Positions 1-5,445 of a stretch of 5,445 nucleotides of DNA are shown here, piece by piece. A model generated the notes under the pieces. That model searched no databases. It was given only the letters and a program-made list of their open reading frames with translations, and had not been told where the DNA came from. How positions within the stretch are numbered: the first letter of the stretch is position 1; the number at the start of each line of letters is the position of its first letter. The position numbers and the translations under genes are program-made. Source of the stretch: Flavobacteriales bacterium (lineage in GTDB: Bacteria > Bacteroidota > Bacteroidia > Flavobacteriales > TMED113); assembly GCA_002713285.1 (NCBI GenBank), contig PAVX01000018.1, positions 2,113-7,557 on the forward strand. The letters are read 5' to 3'.

Positions 1-1068
1 ATCACCTGTTACTTGTGTATCATTAAACCATAAAACAGGATTGTGATGCATATGTATATCTGTGTAGTTCTCTTTAAATTTCATGTTAACACACCCTCCC
101 TCTAAATCTTTTCCTTCAATAATTACGTTATTGATAACTTCTAACTCTTCTTTTTGATCATTTATTTTGATTGTATCTCCATGTATTATTATTGAATCTT
201 GCGGATTTATTAATTTAATATAGCAATCATTATATATAGTTGAAAACGAATTTCTTTGTGTAAAATTATCTCCTCTAATATGGGTTTCTTGATTTATGAC
301 AATATTAACATTTCTATTAAAGTAATTCACATTATTTTTAATATCTACTAATAATGTATCAGATTGAATTTTTCTTTGATTAGCATCTATTGTTTCTTGA
401 TTATATATTTTTAAAACAACATCTTTTTTAAATAATCCTTCATTACAATTAATCAAAAAATCTAAATTTTTAATCGATGTTGTCCCAAAAAAACTCATTA
501 ATTCATCTCTATAAATTAGATTTTCTGTTAATATTTGATACTCATTTGCTGTTACATTGACTAGCTGTTGAAATCTTGAAGTGTTCTCATTGATTAGATG
601 GCTAAACTGTTGACTTTTGATGTCATAATCTTGAGTTTTCACATGTCCGCCATTAACATAACTTATTTCATTTATCTCATAATTATATTCTAATTCATCG
701 CCATAAATTATCATATCATCCATTTTTATTGTAGTATTTTTATATAAAAAAATAATACTTTGGAATTGTTTGATATTAATTGAGTCTGTTTGAAATTCAA
801 TGGTATCATTAGCAATATTCACATTACCCCAACCTCTTATAGCTTCTTTATACTCATCAATAAGAATTGTATCGCAGATAATTTTAAAATCTTCATATTC
901 CACTATCACATTACCAGAGAATTTTTGAAATATCGTGTCATGAATTAACAGTTGATCTAATGTATTGGATTGAAGAATATTTACCGGATTTTGAGAAAGA
1001 ACATTCTGACAAAAAAAAAAGAGTATTAAGTACTTATATATAGGTTTTATACTAACAATATTTTTCAT
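1..1068 (-). CDS. OstA/LptA-like outer-membrane biogenesis protein, 3' end missing
   Basis: Reading the minus strand from the ATG at 1068-1066 gives 356 residues with no stop up to the window edge, so the C-terminal part is missing. Residues 1-26 look like a Sec signal peptide: a lysine-containing start, a hydrophobic core LILFFF, and a likely cut after LSQ. The rest is a series of short beta-strand units typical of the OstA/LptA fold, recognisable from repeated D-T/E-L/I strands (CDTILID 65-71, GDELEY 123-128, SDTLLVD 236-242, GDTIKI 297-302) and N-V turns (SGNV 51-54, GWGNV 79-83, NRNV 251-254). The best family mark is NPVLW...QVTGD at 343-356, as in Bacteroidota OstA-like proteins. Such proteins are thought to act in the periplasm in lipopolysaccharide transport to the outer membrane. 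The start overlaps the purA stop as ATGA, and no Shine-Dalgarno is visible. Identification as OstA-like is fairly firm; the exact role is inferred. The motif seems to lie nearer the N-terminus than in the relatives I know. Confidence 0.8.
   Translation of the reverse strand, partial: MKNIVSIKPIYKYLILFFFCQNVLSQNPVNILQSNTLDQLLIHDTIFQKFSGNVIVEYEDFKIICDTILIDEYKEAIRGWGNVNIANDTIEFQTDSINIKQFQSIIFLYKNTTIKMDDMIIYGDELEYNYEINEISYVNGGHVKTQDYDIKSQQFSHLINENTSRFQQLVNVTANEYQILTENLIYRDELMSFFGTTSIKNLDFLINCNEGLFKKDVVLKIYNQETIDANQRKIQSDTLLVDIKNNVNYFNRNVNIVINQETHIRGDNFTQRNSFSTIYNDCYIKLINPQDSIIIHGDTIKINDQKEELEVINNVIIEGKDLEGGCVNMKFKENYTDIHMHHNPVLWFNDTQVTGD
1011..1020. repeat. Homopolymer A10 (T10 in coding strand)
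   Basis: Ten consecutive A on the plus strand fall inside the OstA-like gene, covering codons 17-19 (three Phe) and the first base of codon 20 in the signal-peptide core. It is the longest single-base run I noticed; several others reach eight. As sequenced it keeps the frame open. A one-base change here would shift the frame near the start of the gene. Confidence 0.9.
1065..1068 (-). other. ATGA stop-start overlap, purA / OstA-like gene
   Basis: The TGA stop of purA (1067-1065) shares bases with the ATG of the downstream OstA-like gene (1068-1066). No Shine-Dalgarno-like sequence lies just upstream in the last purA codons, so the arrangement fits termination-reinitiation by ribosomes that have finished purA. 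Coupling is inferred from the geometry. Confidence 0.8.
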
Positions 1069-2333
1069 CTAAATATTGTTTGTTTTCTATCAGGACCAAC
1101 AGATATAATAGATATAGGTTTGTTTAATTTTTTTTCTAAAAAATTAATGTAATCAGAGAATTCTGTTGGAAATTTATCTGCTGAGTTTAATTTTGAAATA
1201 TCTTCTTTCCATCCCTTCATTTTAATATATATTGGTTCAATGCAATTAGTATCTAGACTATAGGGTAAATACTGAATTTCTTTTCCCATATATTTATAGC
1301 CAGTGCATATATGTATATATTCAAATCCACTTAATACATCAGCTTTCATCATACTTAATTCAGTTACTCCATTAATTTGGATTGCATATTTTAATGCAGG
1401 CAAATCAATCCATCCACATCTACTAGCTCTACCAGTAGTAGAACCAAATTCATTGCCTTTTTCTGCTATCATTTTTCCAATTTCATTATTAATTTCTGTA
1501 GGAAAAGGACCAGATCCAACTCTGGTGCAATATGCTTTAAAAATACCAATCACATTATTGATTGTATTAGGTGCTATACCTAACCCATTACATGCACCAG
1601 ATGAAATGGTGTTTGATGATGTAACAAATGGATATGTTCCAAAATCTATATCTAATAAGGTCCCTTGAGCACCTTCAGCTAAAATCTTTTTGCTCTTTGA
1701 CAAGGCATCGTTTAAAACATATTCACTATTTATGAAAGGAATTGTTTTAATTTTTTTAATTGATTTAAACCATAATTCAATATCATCCGCAAAATCAGTT
1801 TTATAATTGTAGTGGGTCAGAAGCTGTTTATGTTTATTAATTAAATTATTAAATTTTGTTTCAAAATCATCAAGTTCACAGTCACCTATGCGTAATCCAT
1901 TTCTTCCAGTTTTATCCATATATGTTGGTGTAATTCCTCTTAGTGTTGAACCAATTTTATTTTTACCTTTTGCAATTTCGGAGGCGGCATCTAAATGTTT
2001 GTGAGTTGGAATAATAAGGTGTGCTTTTCTTGATATATACAAGTTATTTGTATAATCAACCCCCATCTTTTCTAACATATCTAATTCTGCACACAATGTG
2101 ACTGGATCGATAACTACCCCATTACCAATGATATTTTGAACTTTTTGATTAAATATCCCAGAAGGAATAGTATGTAATACAAATTTTTGATTATTAAAAA
2201 TTATAGTATGTCCAGCATTAGGGCCTCCTTGAAATCGTCCTATTAAATCATATTTTTTACTTATAAAATCTACAATCTTGCCTTTTCCTTCATCACCCCA
2301 TTGTAAGCCTAATAAAACATCTACTAAATTCAT
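1065..2333 (-). CDS. purA: Adenylosuccinate synthase
   Basis: A complete 422-residue enzyme, normal length for the family, that joins IMP and aspartate using GTP to form adenylosuccinate, the committed step toward AMP, in the cytoplasm. Visible signatures in order: the phosphate loop QWGDEGKGK (11-19) with catalytic Asp14; Asn39-Ala-Gly-His42-Thr with catalytic His42; GSTLRGITPTYMDK (128-141) followed by Arg144, which in the family reaches the partner subunit's active site; EGAQGTLLDIDFGTYPF (220-236); RVGSGPFPTE (271-280); the aspartate/IMP loop STTGRASRCGW (298-308); the guanine-binding KADVLSG (330-336); and SVGPDR (411-416). No key residue is missing. The ATG at 2333-2331 overlaps the fur stop and puts the conserved LLGLQWGDEGKGK at the usual distance from the N-terminus, which supports this start. 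The enzyme is a known ppGpp target in other bacteria, notable because the ppGpp synthetase gene lies two genes upstream. Confidence 0.98.
   Translation of the reverse strand: MNLVDVLLGLQWGDEGKGKIVDFISKKYDLIGRFQGGPNAGHTIIFNNQKFVLHTIPSGIFNQKVQNIIGNGVVIDPVTLCAELDMLEKMGVDYTNNLYISRKAHLIIPTHKHLDAASEIAKGKNKIGSTLRGITPTYMDKTGRNGLRIGDCELDDFETKFNNLINKHKQLLTHYNYKTDFADDIELWFKSIKKIKTIPFINSEYVLNDALSKSKKILAEGAQGTLLDIDFGTYPFVTSSNTISSGACNGLGIAPNTINNVIGIFKAYCTRVGSGPFPTEINNEIGKMIAEKGNEFGSTTGRASRCGWIDLPALKYAIQINGVTELSMMKADVLSGFEYIHICTGYKYMGKEIQYLPYSLDTNCIEPIYIKMKGWKEDISKLNSADKFPTEFSDYINFLEKKLNKPISIISVGPDRKQTIFR
2330..2333 (-). other. ATGA stop-start overlap, fur / purA
   Basis: The fur TGA stop (2332-2330) and the purA ATG (2333-2331) share bases. 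The bases before the purA ATG are A/T-rich fur codons without a purine-rich ribosome site, so purA translation probably depends on ribosomes finishing fur. This is strong evidence that the two genes share a transcript. Confidence 0.85.
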
Positions 2334-2758
2334 ATATTACATTTTTTATCTTTACATTGTCCATACACATTTAGTGAATGGCTTTGCACTTGAAAATTAG
2401 TCATTTTTTCTATACCATCTAAAATATTTTTAATTCTTGGATCGCAAAATTCAAAAATTTCACCACATGTATTGCATATCAGATGGTCATGTTGTTTTTT
2501 GTTTAAAGATTTTTCATATAGTATTTTACTATCATTAAAGCTACTTTTTTTTATCAATTTAGCTTTTGATAAAATTTCAAGATTATTATAAATCGTTGCT
2601 TTACTTATTTTTTCTTTTTTATTAATACAATTATATAAAAAGTCTATATCGAAATGCCTGGATGTTTGATAAATATATTTTAGTATGATATATCTTTCAG
2701 GTGTTTGTCTTAAATTATTATCTACAAGATATTTATTTAATAATTCTTTTTGTTTCAT
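2330..2758 (-). CDS. fur: Fur-family metal-dependent transcriptional repressor
   Basis: A complete 142-residue protein of typical Fur size. Residues 1-80 form the winged-helix DNA-binding half, with LRQTPERYIILKYI (16-29) and the recognition helix SKATIYNNLEIL (52-63). Residues 81-142 form the dimerisation and metal half. Four cysteines in two pairs, Cys95/Cys98 and Cys135/Cys140, match the structural zinc site. His35, Glu82, His90, His92 and Glu103 match the regulatory metal site. Glu103, where PerR has Asp, favours an iron-type Fur over a peroxide-sensing PerR. The second regulatory site looks incomplete: Gln89 and Lys110 replace the usual His and Glu, with Asp91 and His127 kept. The protein likely represses iron-acquisition genes when metal is plentiful; Zur or another specificity cannot be excluded. 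The gene begins 17 bases after the rsh stop with no Shine-Dalgarno and ends overlapping purA, so it is probably expressed from the rsh transcript. Confidence 0.93.
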   Translation of the reverse strand: MKQKELLNKYLVDNNLRQTPERYIILKYIYQTSRHFDIDFLYNCINKKEKISKATIYNNLEILSKAKLIKKSSFNDSKILYEKSLNKKQHDHLICNTCGEIFEFCDPRIKNILDGIEKMTNFQVQSHSLNVYGQCKDKKCNI

Positions 2759-2775
2759 AATTTATAATATCTAAA
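2759..2775 (-). other. 17-base rsh-fur spacer
   Basis: The spacer is almost entirely A/T and shows neither a purine-rich ribosome site nor a hairpin. It is too short for a separate promoter with its own leader, so fur is most simply read through from rsh. Nothing in it resembles a Fur box. Confidence 0.5.
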
Positions 2776-4992
2776 TTATTCATGTAATCTATTTACGTGT
2801 TCTACTCCCTCTATTTTCAAAATTTGTGCAATTACTTTTTTTAATTGAGTGTTATTTTTGACAGATAAGTGTATTTTTCCATAGAATAATCCATCATCAG
2901 TATTAAAATTAACCAATTTCATATTAACATTCATGTGACTTGAAATAATATTGGTAATTTTACTTACAAGTCCTACTGAGTCAATGCCTTTAATTTCAAT
3001 TAATGCATCAAATTCTATATTCTGCACACTTTTCCATTTGCAACTTATGATTCGGTATGAAAAATTTGTTCTTAATCGAATTGAATTTGGACAACTAACA
3101 GCATGTATTTTAATTCCTTCTTTAATAGTTACAAAACCAAACACTTTATCTCCAGAAATTGGTTGACAACATGTTGCAATCTTATAATCTAAAACCTCTT
3201 CCTCTTCACCAAAAACTAATAATTTATTCTGAACATTTTTATTTACATGTACTTTATTTGGTTTTCGTTTTTTAATAAACTTAGACTTGATAAAATCGTA
3301 CCAACTATCCCTAGTTCCTTTAAATTCTTTTAGTTGTTCATTGGTAATCGTACCAGTACCTACTCTATAGAATAATTCTAAACTATCATTAAGCTCAAAA
3401 TATATTTGAAGTTCATTGACTACAGATTCTGTAAATTGTATTTTTAAGTGTTTTAATTTTCTCATTAAAGTTTCTTTTCCATTTTTTGCAATCTCTTTTC
3501 TTTCTTGTTTTAATGAGTTTTTAATTTTATTTCTTGCTTTTGTTGTGATTACAAAATCTAACCAGTCTTCTTTTGGTGTTTGTTTTCTTGAGCTTATTAT
3601 CTCAATTTGATCACCACTTTTCAGTTTATGACTGAGAGGAACTAATTTGCCATTTACTTTTGTTCCTAAACAGCTTTTTCCAAGATCTGTATGTATCTGA
3701 AAAGCAAAATCAAGAGATGTTGCTCCATTTGGTAATGTTACTAAATCTCCAGTTGGAGAAAAGACAAATATTTCTTCTGAAAAAAGATGTAATTTAAAAT
3801 CATCAACAAATTCGATAGCTGTTGTTTTATCATATTCTAAAGTATCACGAATTCGATTAATCCAATCATCTAGATTTTCTTGAATTTTATTACTTTGGTG
3901 TTTGTTTTGTTTGTATTTCCAGTGTGCTGCATAACCTTTTTCTGCTATTTCATCCATTCTTTCTGTTCTGATTTGAACTTCCACCCAAGAACCATCCATA
4001 CCCATAACAGTTGTATGTAATGATTCATAACCATTTAATTTCACGTTAGAAATCCAGTCTCGTAATCTGTCCGGGTTAGGTTTGTAAAAGTCGGTAACAA
4101 TTGAATATACTTTCCAGCATAATTCTTTTTCTTTGTTTTTCGGACAATCAATAATAATTCGAATAGCAAATTTGTCAAATACTTCTTCGAAATCAATTTC
4201 TTTTTCAATCATTTTTTTTCTAATTGAAAAAATTGATTTCGGTCTACCTTTAATAGAGCATTTAATATTTTCAAGTTTTAATTTATCTTTTATTGGACGT
4301 GTAAATTTTTTAATATATTTTTCTCTATTATCTTTTGTTTCATTCAATTTATTAGAGATACTAAAATAAATTGTAGGATCAGTATACTTTAAACTCAAAT
4401 CTTCTAATTCAGTTTTAATGGAGTATAAACCGAGTCTATGAGCAAGAGGAGCATATAAATAGAGTGTTTCTGATGCTATGCGTTCTTGTTTTTTTTGTGT
4501 TAGATATTCTAAGGTTCGCATATTATCTAATCTATCTGCAATTTTGATTAAAACCACTCTAATATCATTTGAGATAGTTAAAATCATTTTTCTAAAATTT
4601 TCCGCTTGTAATGAAACATCTGCTTCAACTACTCCAGATATTTTTGTTAAGCCATCAATAATTAAAGCAACTTCTGATCCAAATTCTTTTCTGATATCTT
4701 CTAATGTAATAGAAGTATCTTCGACTACATCATGTAATAAACTACAGATAATAGATTTTGAACCTAAACCAATGTCATTTGCAATAATTTTTGCAACAGA
4801 GATAGGGTGACTAATATATAATTTACCAGATTTTCTTCGTGCATTTTTATGTGCATCAACAGCAAGATTAAACGCTTTTCTTATGTTTCTTTTTTCTTCG
4901 CTAGTCGTTTTTTTTGTTATTGCACGAATAAGAGATCTGTATTCATTAATAATATTTTTTCTTTCTATTTCGTCAGTATTTTTTTCAACCAT
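2776..4992 (-). CDS. rsh: Bifunctional (p)ppGpp synthetase/hydrolase (RelA/SpoT homologue)
   Basis: A complete 738-residue long Rsh enzyme that makes and degrades the alarmone (p)ppGpp in the stringent response. The hydrolase HD domain (about 30-190) keeps the manganese and substrate residues Arg53, His62, His87-Asp88, Glu91-Asp92, Asp153 and Asn157. The synthetase domain (about 240-360) keeps GRPKS with Arg250, Asp273, the RLRD loop (309-312, a variant of the bifunctional RXKD type), NGYESLHTT with Tyr322 (320-328) and EVQIRT with Glu338. The TGS domain follows (about 405-468, with His434 in FQIHTDLG), then a helical region, the cysteine-containing zinc-finger/RIS segment (Cys608, Cys609, His630, Cys634), and an ACT domain (about 660-738). 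Both active sites look intact, so it should both make and degrade ppGpp. The ATG is preceded by the purine-rich AAGAAGAG, and the N-terminus aligns with the usual start of relatives. It appears to lead the operon with fur and purA. The name could equally be relA or spoT. Confidence 0.97.
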   Translation of the reverse strand: MVEKNTDEIERKNIINEYRSLIRAITKKTTSEEKRNIRKAFNLAVDAHKNARRKSGKLYISHPISVAKIIANDIGLGSKSIICSLLHDVVEDTSITLEDIRKEFGSEVALIIDGLTKISGVVEADVSLQAENFRKMILTISNDIRVVLIKIADRLDNMRTLEYLTQKKQERIASETLYLYAPLAHRLGLYSIKTELEDLSLKYTDPTIYFSISNKLNETKDNREKYIKKFTRPIKDKLKLENIKCSIKGRPKSIFSIRKKMIEKEIDFEEVFDKFAIRIIIDCPKNKEKELCWKVYSIVTDFYKPNPDRLRDWISNVKLNGYESLHTTVMGMDGSWVEVQIRTERMDEIAEKGYAAHWKYKQNKHQSNKIQENLDDWINRIRDTLEYDKTTAIEFVDDFKLHLFSEEIFVFSPTGDLVTLPNGATSLDFAFQIHTDLGKSCLGTKVNGKLVPLSHKLKSGDQIEIISSRKQTPKEDWLDFVITTKARNKIKNSLKQERKEIAKNGKETLMRKLKHLKIQFTESVVNELQIYFELNDSLELFYRVGTGTITNEQLKEFKGTRDSWYDFIKSKFIKKRKPNKVHVNKNVQNKLLVFGEEEEVLDYKIATCCQPISGDKVFGFVTIKEGIKIHAVSCPNSIRLRTNFSYRIISCKWKSVQNIEFDALIEIKGIDSVGLVSKITNIISSHMNVNMKLVNFNTDDGLFYGKIHLSVKNNTQLKKVIAQILKIEGVEHVNRLHE

Positions 4993-5000
4993 CTCTTCTT
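4993..5000 (-). promoter_or_regulatory. Purine-rich possible ribosome binding site of rsh
   Basis: The minus strand reads AAGAAGAG directly before the rsh ATG. It is only a weak, very close match to a Shine-Dalgarno sequence, but it is the most purine-rich start context in the window; fur, purA and the OstA-like gene lack one. Confidence 0.35.
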
Positions 5001-5020
5001 AATATTTTATACACATCACC

Positions 5021-5053
5021 TAAATTTAGTAAATAATTTAATGTACTTTGAAA
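5021..5053 (-). promoter_or_regulatory. Weak candidate Bacteroidota-type promoter for rsh
   Basis: In the gap between the fumarylacetoacetase stop and rsh, the minus strand carries TAAATTTA (5028-5021), one base off the Bacteroidota -7 element TAnnTTTG. TTTC (5053-5050) lies 21 bases upstream, one base off the -33 element TTTG. The spacing is acceptable and a transcript would start roughly 25-30 bases before the rsh ATG. In DNA this AT-rich such a match may be chance. TATAAAA nearer the gene has no matching upstream element. Confidence 0.22.
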
Positions 5054-5061
5054 TCATATAT

Positions 5062-5445
5062 TTATCCTATGATTTTATTTTCCACTTGACCAAATCCTAT
5101 TTTTATATTTTCATCGATGGAAAAACCTTTCATAATAACAGTGTCATTATCCATTAAAAACTTTCGTGTTTCATTATTTGTCAATTGAACTTCTTTTGTG
5201 CCTCCCCAACACAATTCTAACATAGATCCGTATTGACTCGGTTTAGGGCCTGAAATTGTCCCGGAAGCCATCATGTCTACTGCTTGAATATTGCATCCGT
5301 TAATTGTATGGTGTGCTAATTGTTGACACATATTCCAATACATATATTTAAAGTTAGATGTGGATACTTTAGTGTTTACTCCTTCAACAGTTTTAATAAA
5401 TACTTCAAGCGAAATGTTATAATTTTTAGGGCCGTTATATTGTAA
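5062..5445 (-). CDS. fahA: Fumarylacetoacetase, C-terminal part (5' end outside window)
   Basis: The minus-strand frame is open from the window edge to a TAA at 5064-5062, giving the last 127 residues of an enzyme that is usually about 420 long. It hydrolyses fumarylacetoacetate to fumarate and acetoacetate, the final step of tyrosine and homogentisate breakdown in the cytoplasm. The fragment matches the catalytic C-terminal domain: QQLAHHTINGCN (41-52 of the fragment), MASGTISGPKPS (59-70), GSMLELCWGGTK (73-84), the FLMDNDTVIMKGF stretch and a final IGFGQ. Thr63 and Glu77 of the fragment are 14 residues apart, as are the active-site Thr350 and Glu364 of the mammalian enzyme. The Met codon at 5343-5341 is internal and not the start, because family sequence continues upstream of it. 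No terminator follows the stop, so read-through into rsh is possible. The function looks unrelated to the downstream operon. Confidence 0.95.
   Translation of the reverse strand, partial: LQYNGPKNYNISLEVFIKTVEGVNTKVSTSNFKYMYWNMCQQLAHHTINGCNIQAVDMMASGTISGPKPSQYGSMLELCWGGTKEVQLTNNETRKFLMDNDTVIMKGFSIDENIKIGFGQVENKIIG

Noticed and set aside
1000..1068. A lipoprotein signal in the OstA-like protein (Cys20 after LFFF)
   Set aside because: The residues before the Cys do not fit a lipobox, with bulky Phe at -1 to -3. Cleavage after LSQ at residue 26 fits better.
1303..1668. A 121-codon plus-strand open frame opposite purA
   Set aside because: It lies wholly within the conserved core of purA on the other strand, shows no recognisable domain, and is explained by codon bias of the real gene.
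2330..2758. Peroxide sensor PerR instead of Fur
   Set aside because: The residue five after the second cysteine of the first pair is Glu103, whereas PerR has the Asp needed for peroxide sensing.
2951..4810. Several 64-110 codon plus-strand open frames opposite rsh (2951-3166, 3416-3610, 4133-4369, 4478-4810)
   Set aside because: All lie inside the conserved rsh gene on the opposite strand and have low-complexity, non-family sequences.
5021..5040. An inverted repeat with six-base arms (TAAATT...AATTTA) between fahA and rsh, as a terminator or operator
   Set aside because: The arms are short, pure A/T and separated by eight bases, with no T run that would make a terminator; such repeats are expected by chance here.
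4849..5157. A 102-codon plus-strand open frame spanning the rsh start, the gap and the fahA end, rich in Phe and Ile and looking like a membrane protein
   Set aside because: The hydrophobic look comes from reading A-rich coding DNA backwards (T-rich codons give Phe, Ile, Leu). It overlaps two well-supported genes and has no ribosome site or family resemblance.
5062..5343. A 93-residue small protein starting at the Met codon at 5343
   Set aside because: The same frame stays open upstream to the window edge and encodes matching fumarylacetoacetase sequence, so this is an internal Met of a larger gene.

Overview
The window is strongly AT-rich and holds five genes, all on the minus strand and almost without intergenic DNA. 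The protein sequences point to a low-GC member of the Bacteroidota, probably flavobacterial and possibly marine or genome-streamlined. The clues are an Rsh enzyme with an RLRDW synthetase loop, a Fur protein with an EFCDPRI segment, an OstA-like protein ending in an NPVLW...QVTGD motif, and starts that mostly lack Shine-Dalgarno sequences. This placement is inference from family resemblance; no search was run.

In transcription order (right to left) the window contains: the C-terminal third of fumarylacetoacetase (5445-5062, start outside the window), the last enzyme of tyrosine/homogentisate breakdown; a 69-base gap, the only sizeable non-coding stretch, with at best a weak candidate promoter; a full-length bifunctional (p)ppGpp synthetase/hydrolase (4992-2776); a 17-base gap; a Fur-family metal-dependent repressor (2758-2330); adenylosuccinate synthase PurA (2333-1065), overlapping fur by four bases (ATGA); and the first 356 residues of an exported OstA/LptA-like outer-membrane biogenesis protein (1068-1), overlapping purA by another ATGA and running off the left edge.

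The rsh-fur-purA-ostA block looks like one operon because of common strand, tiny gaps and two stop-start overlaps. It joins the stringent-response enzyme, a metal regulator, the first committed step from IMP to AMP (an enzyme known in other bacteria to be inhibited by ppGpp), and a cell-envelope gene. I see no RNA genes, mobile elements, CRISPR arrays, attachment sites or convincing terminators.

I looked for an undescribed system and did not find one: this is ordinary chromosomal housekeeping sequence. The points most worth a second look are a ten-base homopolymer inside the OstA-like signal peptide codons, the apparent loss of one Fur metal site, and the tight coupling of the four genes.
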